Shown: piece after piece, positions 1-7,900 of the stretch
Position numbering within the stretch: the first letter of the stretch is position 1
Layout of the letters: each line of letters starts with the position of its first letter
DNA from: Acidobacteriaceae bacterium
GTDB taxonomy: Bacteria > Acidobacteriota > Terriglobia > Terriglobales > Acidobacteriaceae
Direction of reading: 5' to 3'
Length of the DNA stretch: 8,471 nucleotides
NCBI GenBank assembly: GCA_003135495.1
Contig: PLBX01000524.1
Span: 8,825-17,295, forward strand
The notes under the pieces: model-generated
The model's database searches: none
Told to the model about the DNA's origin: nothing
What the model saw: only the letters and a program-made list of their open reading frames with translations
Program-made: the position numbers and the translations under genes

Positions 1-1037
1 GCGTAGCTGGAATCGACGTCACTCAGCACTTGTGCTTCGGCGGCGTCGCGCAATCTTTCATTGCGCCTGATATCCAGCTGCGTCCGCAGCTTCTCTCCCT
101 GGTTGCGGTCGAAGATTCGCAGAGGGATGCTGACACTGACGCCCAGCGTATTTATGCCAAACGGGTTATTGTTGGAGGAGTTGTGCGTATACCACGCGCT
201 CAAGGTCGGATCGGTCGAGCCGTTGGCCACCGCGAGCTTGTGTTCGGTCTGGGCTTTGTCCACGGCTTCGACTGCTGCCCTCAAGTCCGGCCGCGTGTCC
301 ATCGCGATCTTGCGAAACTCATCGCGGCCGATGAGTTGGTCGGCGAAATCGTAGGGCCCGGTCACATCGACTTGTTCAATCGGAGTGCGGTCGTTTAGCA
401 GCGTTAGCAGCTGGATCTTCGCGTTCTCCAGGTTTTCCTCGGCAGCCTGCAAATCCGATTCATATTGCACCCGCCCCAGCTCCAGACGGTCGAGATCGAT
501 TTGCGCGATGTCGCCGGCAGTGAAGCGGGTCCTGCTGATATCGAGCACGCGGTCGTAGTAGGCAATGTTGTCTTTCGCCAGTTGCAACACCGCTTTCGCC
601 TGCAGAGCTGACACAAATGCACCGCGCAAGTTGAAGAGTAGAGTTCTTTGCAAGTCGGCATGACTCGACTCGGCGATCAAAGTCCCTTTTTGTGCACTCT
701 CCAGACGTAACTCCCGTTTGTGCCGCCGTTCGTGCAGATAGCTAATGCTGGGCGATTCGTAGGTGCCAGCGAATGGCCGCCAGATTCCTTTGCTAGGAGA
801 GATTTGCGTCCCATCCGCCAGCAGAGAGAATTGGGGATTGGGGCGGAGATACGCAGTGATCTCCTGTGCCTTTGATTCGTCAATGCTCAGCGTGTCCGCG
901 AGCAGGGTGGGGTTGTCCCGCTCAAATTGCACACGCACCTGTTCCCAGGTGAGGGTGTGCTGCGCCATGGCAGGAATACTTGCCGCCATCAATAGCCATA
1001 GCCGCGCGAACAGAAAGTCTTCGTGAAACTTGAACAT
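1..1037 (-). CDS. TolC-family outer-membrane efflux protein, CzcC/CusC-like (3' end outside window)
   Basis: An uninterrupted frame of 345 complete codons runs from ATG at 1037-1035 off the left edge. Family members form a trimeric outer-membrane channel and periplasmic tunnel for an RND or other tripartite exporter. Residues 1-25 look like a signal peptide: hydrophobic core around 13-24 and an AMA|Q cleavage site after residue 25. There is no lipobox Cys, so it is not the lipoprotein type. Residues about 30-215 and 235 onward match two outer-membrane efflux (OEP) repeats, with long Gln/Ala/Leu/Glu-rich helices (about 115-215). Family-typical pieces are RPNPQFSL (65-72), FTAGDIAQIDLDRLE (172-186), RPDLRAA (249-255) and SIPLRIFDRNQGE (303-315). 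The last is characteristic of the CzcC side of the family, which suggests metal or cation efflux, but substrate cannot be read from this subunit. Full members are usually 400-450 residues, so roughly the last fifth is missing. The start is supported by a GGAG seven bases upstream. It probably shares a transcript with the small membrane-protein gene before it. Confidence 0.93.
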   Translation of the reverse strand, partial: MFKFHEDFLFARLWLLMAASIPAMAQHTLTWEQVRVQFERDNPTLLADTLSIDESKAQEITAYLRPNPQFSLLADGTQISPSKGIWRPFAGTYESPSISYLHERRHKRELRLESAQKGTLIAESSHADLQRTLLFNLRGAFVSALQAKAVLQLAKDNIAYYDRVLDISRTRFTAGDIAQIDLDRLELGRVQYESDLQAAEENLENAKIQLLTLLNDRTPIEQVDVTGPYDFADQLIGRDEFRKIAMDTRPDLRAAVEAVDKAQTEHKLAVANGSTDPTLSAWYTHNSSNNNPFGINTLGVSVSIPLRIFDRNQGEKLRTQLDIRRNERLRDAAEAQVLSDVDSSY

Positions 1038-1044
1038 CAACGGA

Positions 1045-1048
1045 CTCC
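1045..1048 (-). promoter_or_regulatory. Ribosome-binding site of the TolC-family gene
   Basis: GGAG on the minus strand with a 7-base spacer to the ATG at 1037-1035. It fixes this ATG rather than the overlapping out-of-frame ATG at 1050-1048 as the start. Confidence 0.75.
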
Positions 1049-1055
1049 ATTGCGG

Positions 1056-1076
1056 ATCAGGTAAGCTTCGCCTGAT
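1056..1076 (-). promoter_or_regulatory. Inverted repeat in the leader before the TolC-family gene
   Basis: Perfect 6-base arms ATCAGG and CCTGAT are separated by 9 bases that contain AAGCTT, and lie 18 bases upstream of the start codon, next to the ribosome-binding site. It could be an operator or a small leader hairpin affecting translation. Further upstream, TATAAAAT (1101-1108, minus strand) resembles a -10 box, but no acceptable -35 lies 15-18 bases before it. An internal promoter for the TolC-family gene is therefore possible but not supported. No terminator-like structure is seen in the 109-base gap 1038-1146. Confidence 0.3.
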
Positions 1077-1146
1077 GCGCATGAATGGCAAAATTCCGGG
1101 ATTTTATAAGTGAAAGATGGCCCAAGACCGAGCCGACTTCAGGGAC

Positions 1147-1575
1147 TTAGAGCCCAATGGAGTGCTCTGGCGGAGCGCGGCCCGATGGCGCAAGGGAAGG
1201 AAGAATTCCCAGGGTTCGGGGCGTGAAGGAAAAAACGGTGTTAGTTTGCTCGAATGACGGCCACAAAGAAACGGAACTTACGAGAGCCGGTTGCGCAGAA
1301 TGATGCAGCGCATGCCCCGCACTGGCGCAGCGGTTCGCGCCGCGAAAAGCTTGTTCTGATTCCTCCATCTCCGGCCGCATAGCGTGCAGATCGTCACTTG
1401 CCGAGATCACCGGGAACAGCAGAACGAACGCGCAGCCAAGAGCGCAGAGGAAGACGAGGGGACTCGCAGCCGGGCTCGCCGAGCGATCGCAGCCGGTCGC
1501 GGGCGGCCGTTGTCTCCACAGCAGCCACGCCGGTAGCAACAGAGAAAGCCAACAAAGATTAAGAAAAAACTCCAT
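1147..1575 (-). CDS. Small two-helix membrane protein of unknown function upstream of the TolC-family gene
   Basis: An open frame of 142 residues from ATG at 1575-1573 to TAA at 1149-1147. I do not recognise a named family. Residues 3-20 (Phe/Leu/Trp-rich) and 40-59 (Leu/Val/Phe/Ala-rich) are two clear hydrophobic segments. They are joined by a basic loop with RQR at 21-23 and another Arg at 31. By the positive-inside rule the loop is cytoplasmic, so the tail from about residue 60 would be periplasmic. The tail starts with SDDLHAMRPEMEESE (60-74) and continues with Cys83 and His88, 91 and 92, a possible metal-binding flavour that would suit a neighbour of a CzcC/CusC-like channel. The last 50 residues are rich in Ser, Pro and Ala without clear structure. 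An in-frame GTG at 1620-1618 would add 15 residues, but the ATG puts the first helix at the N-terminus. No good ribosome-binding site is seen before the ATG. It lies 109 bases before the TolC-family gene, same strand, and is likely co-transcribed. The hydrophobic pattern and placement argue for a real gene; function is unknown. Confidence 0.68.
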   Translation of the reverse strand: MEFFLNLCWLSLLLPAWLLWRQRPPATGCDRSASPAASPLVFLCALGCAFVLLFPVISASDDLHAMRPEMEESEQAFRGANRCASAGHALHHSAQPALVSSVSLWPSFEQTNTVFSFTPRTLGILPSLAPSGRAPPEHSIGL

Positions 1576-1662
1576 ATCAACGCCCGAGTCTAGTGGAGAA
1601 AGACCGCGACCTGGCGCCACCGCCTCAGGTTAATCAAGATAAAAACAGGATAGCACAGCCCC

Positions 1663-1677
1663 CGCAAGTAACTTGCG
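1663..1677. promoter_or_regulatory. Perfect 15-base dyad, candidate operator
   Basis: CGCAAGT-A-ACTTGCG: 7-base arms that are exact reverse complements around a single central base. It lies 88 bases upstream of the ATG of the small membrane protein (1575) and just upstream of an AT-rich stretch (1631-1647) where a promoter is likely. With no T-run it is not a terminator. The symmetry and length suit a dimeric repressor or activator site for the efflux unit; the protein that binds it is not in the window. Confidence 0.4.
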
Positions 1678-1715
1678 TACCCGCACAGCATCCAAGACCC
1701 GCCGCTCGCTGATCA

Positions 1716-1740
1716 GGTTTCCCTGCACGGGTTTCCCCTG
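1716..1740. repeat. Short tandem direct repeat GGTTTCCC(C)TG
   Basis: GGTTTCCCTG (1716-1725) is followed 14 bases on by GGTTTCCCCTG (1730-1740), and a third partial CCCCTG occurs at 1745-1750. On the minus strand each unit reads AGGG(G)AAACC and can fold a 3-4 bp stem with a GAAA loop. This may be a leader structure or paired protein-binding sites upstream of the efflux unit, or chance in a GC-rich spacer. Confidence 0.25.
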
Positions 1741-1860
1741 TACACCCCTGCGCTACTCCCGCGCCCGCTGCGGTGAAAGAACTTCCTAAGCACGAGCACA
1801 CCCCCCACGGGGTCTGAAGAGCAAAGCGTCCGCCGCCCAAACATCACACGAAATCACGCG

Positions 1861-1902
1861 AAAAAATTGCGGGCTCCGGAATCTCCCGATCCCGGAACCC
1901 GC
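1861..1902 (-). terminator. Rho-independent terminator of the giant Ig-domain gene
   Basis: On the minus strand, starting 38 bases after the TGA stop, bases 1902-1888 pair with 1883-1869 as a continuous 15-bp stem (two G-U wobbles, otherwise Watson-Crick, GC-rich lower part) around a GGGA tetraloop (1887-1884). AA (1868-1867) and six U (1866-1861) follow. There is no T-run on the other side, so it works only for minus-strand transcription. It separates the giant gene from the efflux unit. Confidence 0.9.
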
Positions 1903-1940
1903 CTAATCGCGCATGAACTAACCACACTCGATCTACTCGA

Positions 1941-4900
1941 TCAGTGAGTAGTGAACGTTGTATATGTTCCCCCAAACTGATTTCCACCCAAGTCATACAA
2001 GGGGCCGTTGTAGCCAAAGTACATGTAGTAGAGTGTCCCACTGCTCAGGTTTGCCTTGGGCTGCAACGTTGCCGTCTTGTAATCGGTCGAGAACGTGATG
2101 GTAGCGGGCACCACAACGTTCGAGGAGTTCCGCAACGTGAAGCTGGTGTTCGCGTCGAATGACGCCGGACTCATGGCTTCACTGAATACCACCTGCACCG
2201 TCGTAGTTACCGCCACGTTCGTAGCGCCATTAGCTGGCGTGGTCGATATATATGTCGGCTGCACCAGATCCGTTCCCGTCCCCGTCGTGAACGACTGCGA
2301 CGCGAAGCTGGACTGCGCATTGCCGCTAATATCCACCACTCCCGTTACGTTGATGGTATACACGGTGCTCGAGGCAAGCGGCACCAGCGGCTGCAATTGG
2401 ATGGCTTGATCGCCGTCAAACAACGACGTCGTCGTTGGCACCACCGAACCGCCCTGCTTCAACGTTACCCCTCCCAGCGATGCCCCCGAGATCGGTCCGT
2501 TGAACAGTATCTGCACTGGCGCATTAATCGGCACGCCTGTGAGTCCGCTCGCCGGACTAACCTCTGTCACCACCGGGCCCGTCGTTTGCGTCCCGCTTCC
2601 GGTGAAGAAGCCGGACACGCAGAAGCCAGTCTGCGAGTTCCCCGACAGGTCCATCATGTAATAGCTGCACATTTCGAACTGATGGCTCGCTGTCAGTGCA
2701 GCCGTTGGCGTCAGGAAGACCGTGGTTAGATCCGCGCTGAAGCTGATGGTCGTAGCGACGTAGCCCAGGCTGTAATCGTAGAGAAACACCCATTGATTTC
2801 CCGCAGTGTTGACCGAGCCCGGATCCATCGGCTTGTTAAACTGCATGGCGAACGCGGCGTTGGTTCCCACCGTTTGTCCTCCCTGCACGCTCGGATTCAC
2901 CACATACGGCGCGTTGAAGTCAGGCCCCGCCATGGTTGTGAATGTCGTGGACTGGCTCGTGACCGCCACTCCCGCCACACTGGTAACGCCGTTGATCGCG
3001 ATCGTCATCAGTGTGCTCGCCGGCAGCGGTGCCTGCGGCACAATCATCACGCGCGTGTAATCCGTCGAGAAGCTGATGCTCGACGGCACCTCGGTGACCG
3101 AACCACCACTCAACTTAATCGAACTGCCGGTAACCGATATCGGGTTGATCGCCTTGTTGAACGTAACGCTCACCCCGGCATTAGTTCCGATTTTCGTCGA
3201 CAAGTTAGAAGGAGCCACCGCCGTGATCGTCGGAGGAGTCGTATCCGTTGACGTGCCCGCCGTGAAGTTCAACTCGTAAGCCTGTACCGGTACACCGCTG
3301 GTATTCGTTACGTTGCCGCCGTAACTGACGTACAGGAAGTAATTCGATCCGGCCACCAGGTTCACTGAAGGAACAACGTTGATGACCTGCCCTCCATTAA
3401 CCAGCGATAAGGTCGTGCTCACAAAGCTGCTGGTGCTGTACTGGTAGAGCACCACGTTCGTGCTGTTCACCGTTGAGGCTAGCAGTGGCTGGTTATACGC
3501 CACCTGGAGAATTGCGTTAAGCGGCACATTCGTGTTGCCCGGGAACGGGTTCACCGCCTGTACCGTTGCTGTCGTGCTCGCCAGCGAACCCGACGAAGTA
3601 GTAAACGATCCGGAGAAGCTCGACAGAGAATTGCCGTAAATATCCTGGGCCGCCGGACTCAGATTCACCTGAATCCTCGTGCCCGCAGGCAATGCCGAAC
3701 TGGGCGTGAACAATATGCTTTGCCCGTTACTTCCGACCGTGGTAGTTCCTGATACCAGCACACCGCTCTGTGACACGTCGAGAGCGCCGGTAACCGTGCT
3801 GCTGTTCATGGGAGCGCTGGTGAACAGCGTGATCACTGCCGTCGTGGGTACTCCCGTCGCGCCACTGCCCGGCCGCATGTTGATCACATACGGCGTCGCT
3901 GTCGAAACCGGCGGCGTGGTAGTGAACTCGCTGGTGGTATTGGCCAGCGCGTTCCCGGAAAGATCCGTAATCAGGCTTGTCGCCGTCACCGTAAGCGTAG
4001 CTCCAGCCGGCAACGATCCTCCGTTGTAGTTGAGCACCACGGTGCGATTGTCTTTGGAGACGGAAATCGCGGGATTAATGGGTTTGTCTCCGTTCAATAT
4101 GTTGACGCTGCTGCCATTGATCGTCGACGGATTGATGGACTTCGAGAAGGTCAGAACGACCTGCGCGTTTATGCCCACATTAGTGGTGCCGTTCGACGGA
4201 GTGATCGTAACGGTCGGAGCGGTCGTGTCCGCTGTATTAGTAGTGGTAAAGGAACCGGCGCCGTTGTAGGTGACATTGCCCGCTTCATCCGTTAGTCCGT
4301 AGATATACATGCCCATCAGGGTAGAGGCCGGGTACGGGCTCAGCGGTGTGAACGTCACCGACGCGCCACTCACACTGTAACTCCCCGCTACTATTTCCCC
4401 GGTGCTGTTGACGTAGACATAGACGGTATTCGGATTCACCGACGCCGGATTGATCAGGTTATTCATGTTAAACGTGACCGGGCTAGTCACCGATACACCG
4501 GTGGCGGTATTCGCCGGACTGGTCGAAACCAGGGTGAACGATCCGTTGCTGTATCCGGTAGTTCCCGTCGTAAACGAACTGGGGAAGGGCGTAACCGTAT
4601 TCCCTTGCACATCGCTAAATCCGCCAACCGCCACGTTATAGACCGTGGACGGATTCAACACCACGCTCGTTGTGTAAGTCAGGGTAACGCCGTCACTCGC
4701 CAGCGACACCGTTCCAGCAATGGCGCTTCCGCCAGAGGGCGTGAGCGTGATCGAGCTGTTGTTTACCGTCGTAGGATCGATTTCGTCACTCATCACCGCC
4801 ACCACATGAGGGTTCAACGGAACCCCTAACTGCCCGTTTACCGGACTGATGGTGCTAACCGTGGCATGGGTCGTGTCTGAAGTCGAACCAGTTGTGAAAG

Positions 4901-7900
4901 TACTCTGGTACCCGTAACCATTGTTTCCGGCAACGTCGTAGTAGTACTCGGTCTCCCCTACAAACAGATAGTAAGTCGTGTTCGGTTGGAGCGCCGTGGT
5001 GGGCGTGATCGTCGCCGTCATCCGGTCCAGGGACATGCTGACCGTGGCCGGTATGTACTGGCCCGTCGTGTAGGTGTACAACTCTACCGAGCCGTTGTTA
5101 TACAACTCATTCGAACTGCTAACCACGCTCAGCGGATTGAGGCGCTCGCTGAAAGTGACATGCGGCGCTACGTTAGTTCCGACGTTAGTCGCCCCATTCG
5201 GTGGATCCGCAACCGTGACTTGCGGATGTGTCAAATTGAACGTTGGACCCGTACTGAAAGTATTCGTTACCGTACCAGTCATTACATTGCCAGCGGTGTC
5301 TTGCACGCCGGTAATGGTCAGAGTGAAGTTGGCGTTCGCGGCCAACAGATTCGTTGGTTTGAGGGTCAACAGTTGGTTAGCATCGCTGAAGATCGGCGTG
5401 AACGCTACTGGATTGCCTCCCGTGGTAAGAGTGATTTTGTTAATGCTACTCGGCTGAATCGGTTCGCTGAACAGAATCTGCACCGGCGCATTCACCGGGA
5501 CCTGGGTCAAGGCGTTTTCCGGGCTGGTATTAATGACTGTTGGTGGGTTGGTGTTAGTAGCAAAGTCCGTCGTAAAGTACGCCGAGAAACCTTGCTGTGT
5601 ATTGCCGGAGAGATCCGTCAGGCTATAGCTCTCCAGGACAAACTGAGTGCCGACCGCCAATGGACTGGTAGGTACCAACGAAATAGTAGTTAGATCGGCG
5701 CTCCACGATACCGTGACCGGTACATTTGCTCCGAGGTAATAGCTGTAGAGGTTAACGTTAGCGGCACTGTAAGTGCCGATATCGATCGGCTCGTTGAACG
5801 TCATGCTGAACGCCGAATTCACCGGGACATTCGTCTGCCCATTTATCACGCTGCTGCTAACTACATACGGCCCGGCACAGTTCGGCTGTGCCGCGGTAGT
5901 AAAGTGCGTGGTCGTGGTCGCCACCGCTTTTCCAGCCTCGCTCGTAACTCCACTGATCGCAACCGTCATCACCGTGCTTGGCGGCATAGGAGCCTGCGGA
6001 GTTATCGATACGCGCGTGTAATCGGGACTGAAGCTGATACTCGACGGAGCGTTGCCATTCGATCCCGCACTGAGTGCGATGGTGGTGCCCGTCACCGATA
6101 TCGGATTGATTGCCTTGTTGAAGTTCACCGACACCAAAGCATTGATCCCGATGTTAGTGGAGTTATTCGTCGGCGCCTGAGACACGATGATCGGTCCAGC
6201 CGAGTCAGCCGCGGACCCCGCCGTGAAGTTCAACTCGTAAGCCTGTACCGGTACGCCGCTTGTGTTAGTTACGTTGCCGCCGTAACTGATGTACAAGAAG
6301 TAATTCGATCCGGCCACCAGGTTCACGGAAGGAACGACATTGATTACCTGCCCGCCGTCAACCAGCGACAAAGTCGTGCTCACGAAGCTACTAGTGCTGT
6401 ACTGGTAGAGCACCACGTTCGTGCTGTTCACCGTGGAGGCCAGCAGCGGCTGGTTATACGCCACTTGGAGAATTGCGTTAAGCGGCACGTTCGTGTTGCC
6501 TGGGTACGGGTTTACCGCCTGCACCGTGGCCGCCACGCTTAGATTCGTTCCCGCCACCGTGAACTGTCCTGCAAAGGCCGACAGTGGCACATTGGAGGCG
6601 CTCACCGCCGTCGAATCGAGCCGAACCTGAATCAAGTCGCTCGCGCCAAACGCAGCCGCCGGCGTGAATTCAATCGCTTGCGCATTGCTATACAACTGCA
6701 CCGAGCCCGAAACCACTACTCCGTTATCGGTGACGTGCAGTGCTCCTGCAATGGATGCCGGATTCATCGCCATGCTAGTAAACAGCGTTACCAGCGTATT
6801 CGCCGGCACATTCGTCGCCCCGTTGCCTGGGCGCATTGCGACGACATAAGGCGCCGTACTCGATAACGCCGTCGTCAATGTGAACTGGCTGTTCGTATTC
6901 GCCAGGGAGTTACCCGACAAATCCTGAATCCCAGTAGTTAGTTCAATCGTGATTGTCGCCCCGGAAGTCCACGCACTGCCGCCGGGATTTAAGACCAGTG
7001 TCCGATTGTCGGCGGATATGCTGTAGCCGTAGCCGATACTGGTATTGCCGTTGAACAATGCCAGCGAATTAGCGTTGATTGTCGACGTATTGATCGACTT
7101 CGAGAATGTCAATACCACTTGGGAATTGATTCCGACATTCGTGGCCCCATTGGACGGCGAGATGGTTACCGTCGGAGCAGTGTGGTCGGTAGTGTTGGCA
7201 GTGGTAAATGTGCCGCAGCCGATGTATGCCAGGTTGCCTGCCTCATCGCTCAACCCGTATATGTACATGGTCATTGTTGTACTGGCCGGATACGGGGACA
7301 GTGGTGTAAATGTCACGGCATTCCCACTCACGCTATAGCTTCCCGCCACGGTCTCATTATTTGGGGCATACACATAAACGGTAGTCGGGGTAACCGAAGC
7401 CGCATCGATCAGGTTGCTCATGGTGAACGTAACCGGACTGGTCACGGACACGTTGGGCGCTCCGTTCGTCGGACTCGTCGACACCAGCGTGAACGTTCCA
7501 CTGCCATATCCCGTCGTTCCAGTGTTAAATGTGCTGCTGAAAGCCGTGACCGCATTGCCTTCTACATCCTTAAAGCCAGCTACCGTCACGCTGTAGGCCG
7601 TCGAAACCGCCAGCGGCGCGCTCGGCACAAAAGTTAGCGTTGTGCCGTTCGCCGCCAGGGTCACAGTTCCCGCAACCGTAGTGCTGCCTTGCTTAACCGT
7701 GATCGCACTGCTCGTAACAGTAGTCGGGTCAATGTCGTCGCTCATCACCGCGACAACCTGAGTATTGATCGGCACTCCAAGCTGTCCGTTAGTCGGGCTG
7801 ATTGAACTGACCGTTGTGGGGTTCGTGTCGCCGCTGTTCCCCGTGTAGAAATACCCCTCGTAGCACTGGCCGCCGTTGCCCGCAATGTTGGTGTAGCCGC

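Larger units (their letters stand above)
1576..1940. other. Intergenic region between the giant Ig-domain gene and the efflux unit
   Basis: 365 bases without a credible gene. It holds the terminator of the giant gene (1861-1902), a short direct repeat (1716-1740), a perfect dyad (1663-1677) and, presumably, the promoter of the membrane protein/TolC unit. On the minus strand TATCCT (1647-1652) and TATCTT (1636-1641) could serve as -10 boxes, but neither has a convincing -35 at proper spacing, so no promoter is called. Short frames crossing it (for example 1634-1840, minus) have Cys/Gly-rich low-quality translations and no homology I recognise. Confidence 0.7.

Noticed and set aside
30..398. 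122-codon + strand frame (and others at 61-354 and 763-1026)
   Set aside because: They are antisense to the continuous TolC-family frame, which has clear family motifs throughout.
1690..1750. Possible c-di-GMP (GEMM) or cobalamin riboswitch, because of the AGGG(G)AAACC motifs on the minus strand
   Set aside because: Only the short AGGGnAAACC piece resembles GEMM; the rest of the conserved core and the paired helices could not be found, and no cobalamin box pattern is present.
1634..1840. 68-codon minus-strand frame in the intergenic region
   Set aside because: Low-complexity Gly/Cys-rich translation, no ribosome-binding site, and it covers the dyad and direct repeats; most likely chance.
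1844..2041. 65-codon minus-strand frame
   Set aside because: It overlaps the end of the giant gene in another frame and runs through its terminator hairpin.
4986..5693. 235-codon open frame on the + strand, and several shorter + strand frames between 1944 and 7637
   Set aside because: They lie antisense to the giant Ig-domain gene, recur at equivalent places in repeated domains, and have Arg/His-rich or artificial hydrophobic translations. They are complements of Thr/Ser/Gly/Val codons.
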